The notes under the pieces: generated by a model
Seen by the model: the letters and a program-made list of their open reading frames with translations, nothing else
What the model was told of the DNA's origin: nothing
The model's database searches: none
Source: a virus
DNA: 22,026 nt
Direction: 5' to 3' (one strand)
IMG/VR virus record: IMGVR_UViG_3300010354_000770
Span: 1-22,026 of that record
In this document: piece by piece, positions 6,901-13,553 of the stretch
How positions within the stretch are numbered: position 1 is the first letter of the stretch
Layout: every line of letters begins with the position of its first letter
Program-made: the position numbers and the translations under genes

Positions 6901-8212
6901 TAATGCCTTTATCCAAAATAAACTAAATCCGTATTTCCGTAATAAATTTGGCACAGCAAGTGACCCCATTCGCCTTCAAGTAGACAAATTTCAACTTGAA
7001 GAAAAGCCAAAATTAATCGCGGAAAAGCAACGTCAGATTGATAAGATTAAAGCGGATATCGATCAAAAATCGAGAGAGGCCGGAGTTGATCCGTTAGTGC
7101 TGACAAACTCTCAGGAGCGTTTAAGAAAGCTGGAAAGAGAACTGGAATCTATTAGGTCCCGTACAGGAGCATTTTTCCAGCCTGACCCCCAAGCAGAAGC
7201 AATGGCTTCAATTTTAAAGACAAGAACAAAGATAGATAATAAACGGTCAAGATCCTTTGGCAAAGAAGGAGCACTAAAAGACTTCGTAAAAGGAAAGTCT
7301 GATGAGGCCATATCTTGGGAAAATCGTTCAGACGAACTTATTGGTGTCAAAGATCCGATAGAGGCTTTTGATGATTTTGTTTATACGTACCCTGACGAAA
7401 GGCCTCCTTCGGGGTTCCTTAAAGCAATGGAAAAAAATGAGCCCATATACTACTTCCCAAATAGTGCCGGTTTTTGGAGAGCAACTAACGACATCCAGCA
7501 CATGATTGATGAAGTTTCAAATGCATTAAACCCTCAATCCGGATTACCGTCAGAACTGAGATTGACAGGAGAGAAGTTGCAAAAAATGTCAGTAGAAGAT
7601 GTTTCTCGATTGGTAGATAAAATTAACGGCTGGAGAGCTTCATTTCAAGGTCAGATAGATCCAGCACGTGCTAACAACGCTGCTGTGTTTAAAGCTAAAG
7701 ATTATTCTGTTATCCCTAACACTGACACACCTAATACCAAAGGATTTCATTGGGTAGAAATTAAATCTCCTACCGGAATGTCTAAAGAAAAAGCAAGAGA
7801 TGCATTAAATGACGCATTGCTTTATGAGGGGGAAATGATGAAGCACTGTGTGGGGTCTTATTGCCCTAGTGTTGAAGAAGGCACAAGAATATTTAGTTTA
7901 AGGGATGCTGAAGGAAGGCCCTACACAACAATTGAGCTTAATCCGGATATACCTGATGCAATAGAGACGATTGAAGAGTTTACCCAAAAACGTGGAATGA
8001 ATACTTGGGGAGCTTCGGACAACGAAATATTAGAAGAGGTTCAACGATTAGGTTTTGCAGTTCCTTATAGAATTGATCAAATCAAGGGTATTAAAAATAC
8101 ACGCCCTGTAGAGGAGGCGTTTCCTTTTGTTAAAGATTTCATTAACAACCCAGTGATGAACATGAATTGGACAGGGATGAGTAATGATGCAATTCTTTTT
8201 TCAAACTACTAA
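3923..8212 (+). CDS. Giant SLT / ADP-ribosyltransferase-like / PcfJ-like multidomain protein (1429 aa)
   Basis: The N-terminus (about 1-130) is a lytic transglycosylase-like (SLT) domain, with the probable catalytic Glu31 in AQKESSL, then AYGLFQITNDTW (45-56) and YTMHMMGKTGG (101-111). Residues 160-315 are a Pro- and acid-rich linker. A segment beginning HGGVVHRRDGSPIYGE (317-332) runs to about 398 and recurs at 714-795. Between the copies, 515-712 resembles phage ART-PolyVal-type ADP-ribosyltransferases: MYHGT (516-520), FLSPDPSFSETFAG (559-572), YPVYAKVKKPFDY (590-602), YDGVYMKES, and VFDPKNIKSATGN (687-699). A charged coiled coil follows (920-1080). Near the C-terminus, MKHCVGSY (1306-1313), IFSLRDAEGRPYTTIEL and a following TQKRG resemble PcfJ. 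It lies between terminase and portal and is probably an ejected virion protein; peptidoglycan cutting and host modification are inferred. From about 5060 the codons become AT-rich. Confidence 0.88.
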   Translation: MAEIPVESLIREAATSRGVDPDLAVRIAQKESSLYPKAKNPRSSAYGLFQITNDTWKEYGGTPENRYDMMENIRIGMDIIASNRDTFLKKFGRAPNAGELYTMHMMGKTGGPRLMSQDPNALMADVVSPKIIKANRIPSKQTVGEFIASMQQKMGSKLDTMMAKRGTTEQKAGTVPTPKAPKETIKEKPVREPIIPLAEGEMRKRPLPDQRLSPIAQGEVSQEMIASLGPNYQAALSAMALGDTSEDDLDFDDDEALGDRYQRYVAEQDRIRLREMEDAQEASRPSALASLDLSYQSPFEQSPFEEEQPQAPVMLAHGGVVHRRDGSPIYGEMVPDSGPVTEDTRKALSTRQGLSAAEMMRMLKGVGSEGVSNLESLVRGQGAMLLGTKGDIESIFRSDEKRIFPTSDEVLKKFSTRATSPTREAEGFEAVGMYVPPLIPSSAVSTGAELIKQGASKVGSTAKNLLPKKQVIPEDLFPTRKLSSQELLNQLKEVDPAALERGKQAFLKDSAEKRRMYHGTRHSVGVPDIQVLEDGTIKQVYSDRHGFSEFKPRTADMTFLSPDPSFSETFAGMYKHASGEKYLPHGGTMYPVYAKVKKPFDYENIEHVKELADEVIRLGKKKSPNLANLYKTDPDFPFWATRKDYAIDALSDGSWATLESPIVIQAIKNLKYDGVYMKESGVKNLGVFDPKNIKSATGNIGTYDVKNPDIRKAHGGVVHRKDGSPIYGEVADSGPITEDTRIALSLPQGLSSAELMKLFKNVGKEGVSNLESLARGSVAAVPGFVGDIESIFRSDKERKFATTPEVERQYLPSRLTKPTKESAGFIEAGTFIDPTVGLKVAKPVAQGTAKAALAGFKSVSPQLENIMEKSALGLDKSYIVKPEGGNWAPSLKSGGVETDSVNKFTDRFLAEKGIELTDLSAWERDLRSSERRIKELQERIKGREDYIISRTGKADDDLLEYEKGMLVQDRQYLDGYMQNYNTDVSELAQSKALNAFIQNKLNPYFRNKFGTASDPIRLQVDKFQLEEKPKLIAEKQRQIDKIKADIDQKSREAGVDPLVLTNSQERLRKLERELESIRSRTGAFFQPDPQAEAMASILKTRTKIDNKRSRSFGKEGALKDFVKGKSDEAISWENRSDELIGVKDPIEAFDDFVYTYPDERPPSGFLKAMEKNEPIYYFPNSAGFWRATNDIQHMIDEVSNALNPQSGLPSELRLTGEKLQKMSVEDVSRLVDKINGWRASFQGQIDPARANNAAVFKAKDYSVIPNTDTPNTKGFHWVEIKSPTGMSKEKARDALNDALLYEGEMMKHCVGSYCPSVEEGTRIFSLRDAEGRPYTTIELNPDIPDAIETIEEFTQKRGMNTWGASDNEILEEVQRLGFAVPYRIDQIKGIKNTRPVEEAFPFVKDFINNPVMNMNWTGMSNDAILFSNY
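4871..5116 (+). repeat. Internal duplicated segment, copy 1 (residues 317-398)
   Basis: It encodes HGGVVHRRDGSPIYGE, then SGPVTEDTRKALS, QGLSAAEMM, EGVSNLESLVRG and GDIESIFRSD, all recurring in copy 2 with substitutions. Some DNA is nearly identical, such as AGTAATCTTGAATCTTTGG. The change to AT-rich codons falls within this copy. Confidence 0.85.
6062..6307 (+). repeat. Internal duplicated segment, copy 2 (residues 714-795)
   Basis: It starts HGGVVHRKDGSPIYGE directly after the ADP-ribosyltransferase-like domain and matches copy 1 through GDIESIFRSD. The two copies bracket the ADP-ribosyltransferase-like domain. This suggests either module insertion by recombination between copies or a repeated docking or targeting element. 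Confidence 0.85.
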
Positions 8213-8236
8213 ATAATTTCAAAACTGGAGCAGACT

Positions 8237-10600
8237 ATGCCCGTTGAACGCATAAACAGCGCCCCACAAGGCGACATTGAAATCGATGTGGAGATGGAAG
8301 ACCTCCCAGAGATCGAAATCGAATTTGATGAAGAAGGCGGCGTTACCGTCAACCTTGATGAGAGTGAGGACGACGTAGCGTTCGACACCAATTTGGCTGA
8401 AGTAGTGCCAGAGGAAACGCTGGCCGAGATTTCCGAAAACCTCATGATGTTGTTTGAGGCGGACGTTACTTCGCGTGATGATTGGGAAAAGCAATACGCA
8501 CAGGGCTTAGAGCTACTGGGCTTCTCGATGGAGGAGCGCACTAAGCCGTTCAAGGGCGCGTGTGGCGTGTATCACCCACTGCTGTCAGAGGCGATTGTGC
8601 AGTTCCAAGCGCAAGCCTTGAAAGAGCTAATGCCATCCGGTGGTCCTGTTAGAACGCAGGTTCTGGGCAAAGAGACGCGCGAGAAGTTGATGCAAGCGCA
8701 GCGTGTGAAGGAGTTCATGAACTACCAGATCACGACGGTCATGCAGGAATACACCCCTGACTTTGATCAGTTACTGTTCTATGTAGGCTACGGCGGTTCT
8801 GCGTTTAAGAAGATTTACTACGACTTTGACAAAGGTCGTATGGTCAGCCGTTTGATCCCTGCCGATAACTTGTATATCCCATACAACGGCTCATCGGTGA
8901 TGAGTGAGTGTGAGCGGATCAGCTACAAGTTCCCGATGTCGGTCAATGCGTATCGCAAAGCGGTAGCGCGTGGCCAGTATTTGGATATCGCAGAGCCAAC
9001 AACGACGCAAGAACAGACACAAATTGAGGAAGCCAAGGATAAGTTGGTAGGCCAAGTCCCCGCAGGGGATGAGGAAGAGATGACGTTCATCGAGTTTCAG
9101 GTGGACTACGATCTTCCCGGCTTTGAGCACAAGGACGAAGACGGCGAAGCCACTGGCATCAAACTGCCGTATGTCATTACGATTGATGAGACCTCAGGAA
9201 AAGTTATCGGCATTCGTCGTAACTGGACAGAGGGAGAGGAAGAGAAGCAGCGCAAGGAATACTACGTGCACTACCTGCTAGTGCAAGGTCCGGGCGCGTA
9301 TGGCTTGGGCTTCTTGCACTTGATTGGTGGTCTGTCTAAGACAGCATCGGCAGCCCTGCGTCAGTTGGTAGATGCCGGTACGTTGTCTAACCTTCCTGCT
9401 GGCTTCAAGGCGAAGGGCGCACGTATTGAGAATGACGATGTGCCGATCTCTCCGGGCGAATGGCGTGACATCGATGCTGGTGGCATGGAGTTGTCACAGT
9501 CGCTCTTGCCGCTGCCTTACAAAGAGCCAAGCCAGACGTTGTTTGGTTTGTTGGGCTTCTGCGTAGATGCGGGTCGTCGCTTGTCTTCGATTACGGACTT
9601 GCAGGTTGGCGACAGCAACCAAAATGCAGCGGTAGGTACAACGATTGCGTTGTTGGAGAAGGGGTCGTCGGTCATGTCGGCGATCCACAAGCGGCTGCAC
9701 TACGCGCAGAAGCTGGAGTTCCAGCTTTTGGCAAAGGGCTTTGCGGAGTATCTGCCGGATGAGTATCCGTATGACGTGCCGGGGGAGACCCGGAAGATCA
9801 AGCGAAAGGACTTTGATGATCGCATCGATGTATTGCCGGTGTCTGATCCCAATATCTTCTCGATTGCTCAACGCATCACTATGGCGCAAACGCAGCTCCA
9901 GCTTGCCCAAAGCGCCCCACAGATGCATAACCTGTATGAAGCCTATCGACGCATGTACGAGGCCATTGGGGTCAAGGACATAGATGCAATTCTGACAAGT
10001 CAGAATGTCGATAAGCCAAAAGATCCGGCCAGTGAGAACGCACAGGCGATGGATGGATCGCCGTTAAAGGCGTTTGCTGGCCAGCAGCACGATGCACACA
10101 TCCTAAGCCACATCTTGTTTGGTCTGTCCCCGATTGTTGGGGCAATGCCAGCGGTTGGGATGACGCTCTTGAAGCATATTTTTGACCACATCACCAAAAA
10201 AGCGGAAGAGTTTGTCGAGGCGGAGCTGTTTAGACAGTATGGAACAGACCCTGACCAGCTTGTTTCTCCGCTCCAGCGCGAGGCTATGGTGGCGTTGAAG
10301 GTGGCTGAGTTCTATCAAGAGGTCAAACAACTGCAAGAACAATTGTCAGGAGCCAATCAGCCCCCGCCTGACCCCTTGATTGAGCTGAAAAAGCAGGAAT
10401 TGGCCAATACAGCCCAGCGTGATCAGGTCAATGCGCAGATTGATCAGCAAAAATTGATGCTGGATCAGATGCGTGAGGAGAATGATGTGCGTATGGATCA
10501 GGCAAAACTGGTTCAAGCACAGCGTTTGGCCGATGAACGCAACATGGTTGCGATGATGAAGCAGTCTGGTGGCGCTCAAGGAGGGCAAAGACGTGAATAG
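8237..10600 (+). CDS. Portal protein
   Basis: The portal forms the ring at one capsid vertex through which DNA enters and leaves. The 787-residue protein has an acidic N-terminus (PEIEIEFDEEGG), then a recognisable podovirus-type portal core: WEKQYAQGLELLGF, ERTKPFKGACGVYHPLLSEA, VQFQAQALKELMPSGGPVRT, QRVKEFMNYQ and LLFYVGYGGSAFKKIYYD. The long C-terminal part (about 680-787) is a Gln-rich, charged coiled coil that may be the barrel or crown. Length and motifs match portals recalled from uncultured marine and freshwater phages. GGAG eight bases before the ATG at 8237 supports the start. The gene follows the giant protein by 24 bases and overlaps the start of the next small gene. Confidence 0.93.
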   Translation: MPVERINSAPQGDIEIDVEMEDLPEIEIEFDEEGGVTVNLDESEDDVAFDTNLAEVVPEETLAEISENLMMLFEADVTSRDDWEKQYAQGLELLGFSMEERTKPFKGACGVYHPLLSEAIVQFQAQALKELMPSGGPVRTQVLGKETREKLMQAQRVKEFMNYQITTVMQEYTPDFDQLLFYVGYGGSAFKKIYYDFDKGRMVSRLIPADNLYIPYNGSSVMSECERISYKFPMSVNAYRKAVARGQYLDIAEPTTTQEQTQIEEAKDKLVGQVPAGDEEEMTFIEFQVDYDLPGFEHKDEDGEATGIKLPYVITIDETSGKVIGIRRNWTEGEEEKQRKEYYVHYLLVQGPGAYGLGFLHLIGGLSKTASAALRQLVDAGTLSNLPAGFKAKGARIENDDVPISPGEWRDIDAGGMELSQSLLPLPYKEPSQTLFGLLGFCVDAGRRLSSITDLQVGDSNQNAAVGTTIALLEKGSSVMSAIHKRLHYAQKLEFQLLAKGFAEYLPDEYPYDVPGETRKIKRKDFDDRIDVLPVSDPNIFSIAQRITMAQTQLQLAQSAPQMHNLYEAYRRMYEAIGVKDIDAILTSQNVDKPKDPASENAQAMDGSPLKAFAGQQHDAHILSHILFGLSPIVGAMPAVGMTLLKHIFDHITKKAEEFVEAELFRQYGTDPDQLVSPLQREAMVALKVAEFYQEVKQLQEQLSGANQPPPDPLIELKKQELANTAQRDQVNAQIDQQKLMLDQMREENDVRMDQAKLVQAQRLADERNMVAMMKQSGGAQGGQRRE

Positions 10601-10736
10601 GAAACCCGCAAAAGTGATGCAAATGCGATCCAAACCGCCAAAAGTGCCTAAGAATGTTCCACGTGGAACAATTAGCGACCCAAAACCCACCTTTGTTTAT
10701 CGCAAAGATGCTTTCAAAAAAGTAAAAATTACATAA
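10593..10736 (+). CDS. Small basic protein (47 aa), GTG start
   Basis: A short frame starts at GTG 10593, overlapping the portal stop by 8 bases, with a near-perfect Shine-Dalgarno AAGGAGGG (10578-10585) seven bases ahead. This strong ribosome-binding site at a translationally coupled position is the main support. The product, starting MNRKPAKVMQMRSKPPKVPK and ending FKKVKIT, is very basic and probably disordered, so it could bind nucleic acid or portal. The codons for NVPRGT (residues 21-26) coincide with a 16-bp palindrome that matches a chromosomal parS site. No family is recognised. The GTG start and small size make it easy to miss. Confidence 0.72.
   Translation: MNRKPAKVMQMRSKPPKVPKNVPRGTISDPKPTFVYRKDAFKKVKIT
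10655..10670. promoter_or_regulatory. parS-like 16-bp palindrome
   Basis: TGTTCCACGTGGAACA is a perfect palindrome. Its core GTTCCACGTGGAAC equals the chromosomal parS core of Pseudomonas as I recall it, and it differs at one base from the Bacillus-type TGTTCCACGTGAAACA. These are binding sites of the ParB partition protein. It lies within the 47-residue gene. ParB binding is a prediction. Confidence 0.5.
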
Positions 10737-10759
10737 AAGTAGTGTTTTTGTAGAAATAC

Positions 10760-10778
10760 ACATGCATAATATGCATGT
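10760..10778. repeat. Short inverted repeat, possible promoter region
   Basis: ACATGCAT (10760-10767) and ATGCATGT (10771-10778) flank AAT in the 87-base gap before the gene at 10824. CATAAT at 10765-10770 could be a -10 box, but no convincing -35 hexamer is present, so promoter function is only possible. Confidence 0.35.
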
Positions 10779-10823
10779 AGCCTTCAGATAGGGCATGTAC
10801 TGTCTGCGAACTTGGGAGAACCC

Positions 10824-11009
10824 ATGCTGCAATTTAGCGAAAGCGTATTACACGCTGTCCGTATCCTGAAAAAACAAACCGAAGAAATGGTGATCACGGG
10901 TACGGTGCGAGATATGGAGCAGTACAAGTTCCTGATGGGCCGTCTGGAAGGGTACAAATTCGTTGAAAATGCCATTTTGGCACTTTTAAAAGAAAACCCT
11001 GACAATTAA
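10824..11009 (+). CDS. Small helical protein of unknown function (61 aa)
   Basis: I chose the ATG at 10824, five bases after GGGAG (10814-10818), rather than the in-frame TTG at 10812, which overlaps that ribosome-binding sequence. The product begins MLQFSESVLHAVRILKKQTE and is predicted to be two helices with a turn near TGTVRD; the second, MEQYKFLMGRLEGYKFVENA, is amphipathic. Small helical proteins at this place, between portal and scaffold, are common in related phages and could assist head assembly, but no function is known to me. It is followed after 12 bases by the GroES-like gene. Confidence 0.75.
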   Translation: MLQFSESVLHAVRILKKQTEEMVITGTVRDMEQYKFLMGRLEGYKFVENAILALLKENPDN

Positions 11010-11021
11010 GGACACTTCAGG

Positions 11022-11483
11022 ATGACTAAAACTGCTTTGGAAGAAAAATGGGAGCACGAAGCGGCTCTGGAGGCTGAAGAAGGCCCTACTTTAGATGATG
11101 CTTATGCAGACGACGGCAGTCTTGATGTTGAAAAACTGGAAGGCTCCGTTCTTGACCGTATCCCCCGGCCTACCGGCTGGCGCGTCGTTATCCTCCCCTA
11201 CCGTGGGGCAGAGAAAAGCAAAGGCGGCATTGTTCTTGCCGACCAAACAAGAGAAAAACAGCAACTAACGACTGTCTGTGGCTATGTTTTGGCCGTAGGT
11301 GATCTTGCCTACAAAGACGAAGGTAAATTTCCCAATGGTCCTTGGTGTAAAACGGGTGATTGGGTAATTTTCGGCCGTTATGCGGGTGCGCGTATCGGTT
11401 TAGACGGCGGAGAAATCCGGATTCTCAATGATGATGAGATTCTCGCCCGTATCAACAACCCAGAAGACATTCTGCACATGTGA
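11022..11483 (+). CDS. GroES-like co-chaperonin
   Basis: The protein matches the Cpn10/GroES family. After an acidic N-terminal extension (1-45) come PTGWRVVILPY (50-60), the mobile-loop motif GGIVL (68-72), which in GroES docks on GroEL, then GYVLAVGDLAYKD (87-99) and GDWVIFGRYAGARI (112-125), and the acidic end LNDDEILARI. It likely forms a heptameric lid that works with the host GroEL to fold phage structural proteins, probably the capsid protein, as T4 Gp31 does. Its place between portal and scaffold supports this. At 153 residues it is longer than the ~97 of bacterial GroES because of the N-terminal extension and an insertion around KFPNGPWCK. No GroEL gene is in the window. Confidence 0.93.
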   Translation: MTKTALEEKWEHEAALEAEEGPTLDDAYADDGSLDVEKLEGSVLDRIPRPTGWRVVILPYRGAEKSKGGIVLADQTREKQQLTTVCGYVLAVGDLAYKDEGKFPNGPWCKTGDWVIFGRYAGARIGLDGGEIRILNDDEILARINNPEDILHM

Positions 11484-11491
11484 GGTTAGCT

Positions 11492-12448
11492 ATGGCAAAC
11501 ACTGTTCCAGACAGTCAACTAGAGTTCAATCTAGGCGAAGGGGAAGAAGAGACCACGATTCAGCTTCCTGAGCAGGAAGAGGACTCAGTCTTTGAAAAAG
11601 AGCCCCGAGAAGAGGCTCCTGCCTCTGTAGAAGCGAAAAAACAGGAGGCGTTGAGCCAAGAACTAGACAACGTCAGCGAAAACGTCCAAAAACGCATTGC
11701 TAAGTTGACAGCAAAGATGCGTGAGGCGGAGCGTCGTGAACAAGCAGCGATTGAGTATGCCAAGAGCGTTCAGGCCAAGTCACAGGAGCTACAAAGGCAG
11801 CTTGAGGTGACGGATACCAGCCGTCTTTCTGAGGCGAAATCCCGACTTGAGACACAAACGGCCACCTTGAAGTCTATTATCAGGCGCGCTCGTGAAGAGG
11901 GCGATATTGATACTGAGACAGAAGCCCAAGAGCGCCTGTTCCAGCTAACACTGGAGTCACAGCAGGTTTCTCAGCATTTGTCCTCTCGGGCACGGCAAGA
12001 AGAGGAGATGGCGGCTCAACAAGCACAGCCCCGTCAGGTTGCTCCACAACAAGCTGCTCCACAGCGTCCACGTCCAAGCCCAAGGGCAGAGGAATGGGCC
12101 GAAAAGAACACATGGTTTGGAAAAGATAAGACCATGACCTATGCGGCGTGGGGAATTCATGCCACTATGGTGGAAGAGGAGGGGTTTGACCCCGAGTCGG
12201 AGGAGTACTATACTGAATTAGACAACAGACTTCGGTCAGAATTTCCGCAGAAATTCGGGAGTTACTACTCTAAGTCTGCTGAACCAGTATCCAGACAACG
12301 GCAGAACGTGCCAGCCGTTGCTCCTGCATCCCGTAGTTCCGGGGTTAATAGTGCACGCAAGACGGTGAAACTTTCACCGAGTCAAGTTGCTATCGCAAAG
12401 AGATTGGGTGTTCCTCTCGAGGAATATGCCAAACACGTAAAGGAGTAA
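11492..12448 (+). CDS. Scaffolding protein
   Basis: The ATG at 11492 is preferred because GAGG (11482-11485) lies six bases ahead; the in-frame GTG at 11480 would overlap the GroES-like stop and that site. The 318-residue product has an acidic N-terminus, a long charged coiled coil (roughly 40-170, rich in E, K, Q and A), a Gln/Pro/Arg linker (AQPRQVAPQQAAPQRPRPSP), a compact segment with WAEKNTWFGKDKTMTYAAWG, and a short basic C-terminal helix (KLSPSQVAIAKRLGVPLEEY). Acidic coiled coil plus basic C-terminal helix just before the capsid gene is typical of phage scaffolds that guide coat assembly and then leave. The stop AAGGAGTAA supplies the ribosome-binding site of the next gene. Confidence 0.85.
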   Translation: MANTVPDSQLEFNLGEGEEETTIQLPEQEEDSVFEKEPREEAPASVEAKKQEALSQELDNVSENVQKRIAKLTAKMREAERREQAAIEYAKSVQAKSQELQRQLEVTDTSRLSEAKSRLETQTATLKSIIRRAREEGDIDTETEAQERLFQLTLESQQVSQHLSSRARQEEEMAAQQAQPRQVAPQQAAPQRPRPSPRAEEWAEKNTWFGKDKTMTYAAWGIHATMVEEEGFDPESEEYYTELDNRLRSEFPQKFGSYYSKSAEPVSRQRQNVPAVAPASRSSGVNSARKTVKLSPSQVAIAKRLGVPLEEYAKHVKE

Positions 12449-12451
12449 AAA

Positions 12452-12922
12452 ATGAGCCAAGAAAAACTGACCATTGATCGTGCCCCTCGCGGTACTCGCG
12501 AGAAGGAAACACGCCGGAAGCCTTGGACTCCTCCATCGCGTTTGGACGCGCCCCCTGCCCCTGCGGGATTTCAGCATCGCTGGATTCGGTCTGAGATTAA
12601 TGGGTTTGAAGATAAGCAGCACGTCTATGGCAGACTTCGCGAAGGCTATGAGCTTGTTCGCAATGAAGAGCTGCCCGAAGAATATCGCAACACGCTGCCT
12701 ACCATCGATGATGGTAAACATGCTGGTGTGGTATCTGTCGGAGGCCTGATGCTTGCTCGTATCCCTAATGAGACTCTTGCCGAACGCAATGCTCACTACA
12801 ACCGGAAGGCACAGGATCAAATTCAAGCGGTAGACAATGAGTTGATGCGTGAAAACGCTCACTCGACGATGCGGATACAGGCTCCAGAACGGAGCACACG
12901 CACTACTTTCGGTAGTCGTTAA
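12452..12922 (+). CDS. Conserved head-region protein of unknown function (156 aa)
   Basis: The gene starts three bases after the scaffold stop with AAGGAG as ribosome-binding site. The N-terminus is disordered and rich in Arg and Pro (TREKETRRKPWTPPSRLDAP). A folded middle follows, with FQHRWIRSEI, HVYGRLREGYELVRNEELPE and HAGVVSVGGLMLARIPNETL, then a helix (AERNAHYNRKAQDQIQAVDN) and a basic tail ending TTFGSR. I recall similar proteins between scaffold and capsid in uncultured aquatic podoviruses, without a known role. A minor capsid or assembly role fits the position; this is inference. Confidence 0.75.
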   Translation: MSQEKLTIDRAPRGTREKETRRKPWTPPSRLDAPPAPAGFQHRWIRSEINGFEDKQHVYGRLREGYELVRNEELPEEYRNTLPTIDDGKHAGVVSVGGLMLARIPNETLAERNAHYNRKAQDQIQAVDNELMRENAHSTMRIQAPERSTRTTFGSR

Positions 12923-12949
12923 GACTACATAACCCTTTAGGAGCTACAC

Positions 12950-13540
12950 ATGGCAAACGTAGATAAAGCCTATGGTCTCCGCCCCATGGGTAACCTGTCT
13001 GCTACTGGTGCACAGAAGCAGTATGGTTATCTCATCGCGGACAACCAATCTGGCGCTATTTATCAAGGTGATCTAGTCACATTGAAGAATGGTTACATTG
13101 TCAAATATGATTCCACTCTGCACACTGTTGCAGTTGGTGTCTTTAATGGCTGTAACTATGTTGACCCAACTTCGGGCAAGCCGACTTGGAGTAACTACTA
13201 CCCCGGTTCGGTAAACATCACAACCGGCCAAATCACTGCCGATGTTATCGACGATCCGAATCAGTTGTTTGTGATTCAGGCCGACGAAGATGTCGTTCAG
13301 GCTGATTTTGGCAAACAGGCAAACATTGCTTACACCGCTGGTAGCAACGTGACCGGTGTGTCGGCAACGGAACTGGATTCATCCACGATTGCAGAAGATG
13401 CAGCGTTGGTATTGACTCTGGTTGGCCTGTACACCATTCCGGGCAATGCCTTGGCTACAAACTTCACCCAAGTCATTGTAAAGATCAATTGCCATCTCTA
13501 CGGCAGTGCGGGTGTTGCTAATACCCCACCTGCCCCGTAA
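12950..13540 (+). CDS. Probable head decoration / capsid-associated protein (196 aa)
   Basis: The gene is preceded by TTTAGGAG and lies directly before the capsid gene. The protein is beta-rich and begins MANVDKAYGLRPMGNLSATG, a start resembling proteins that accompany the major capsid protein in related phages. Later segments, such as YLIADNQSGAIYQGDLVTLK and QLFVIQADEDVVQADFGKQA, look like strands of a beta-barrel or beta-tulip. A role on the capsid surface is likely from position and size, but no diagnostic motif confirms it. It shares the leader TAGGAGCTA with the capsid gene, so both are probably strongly translated. Confidence 0.65.
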   Translation: MANVDKAYGLRPMGNLSATGAQKQYGYLIADNQSGAIYQGDLVTLKNGYIVKYDSTLHTVAVGVFNGCNYVDPTSGKPTWSNYYPGSVNITTGQITADVIDDPNQLFVIQADEDVVQADFGKQANIAYTAGSNVTGVSATELDSSTIAEDAALVLTLVGLYTIPGNALATNFTQVIVKINCHLYGSAGVANTPPAP

Positions 13541-13553
13541 TAGGAGCTAAATC

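Noticed and set aside
7662-7671. Second parS-like site (AGCACGTGCT)
   Set aside because: It shares only the CACGTG centre and lacks the GTT/AAC arms of parS.
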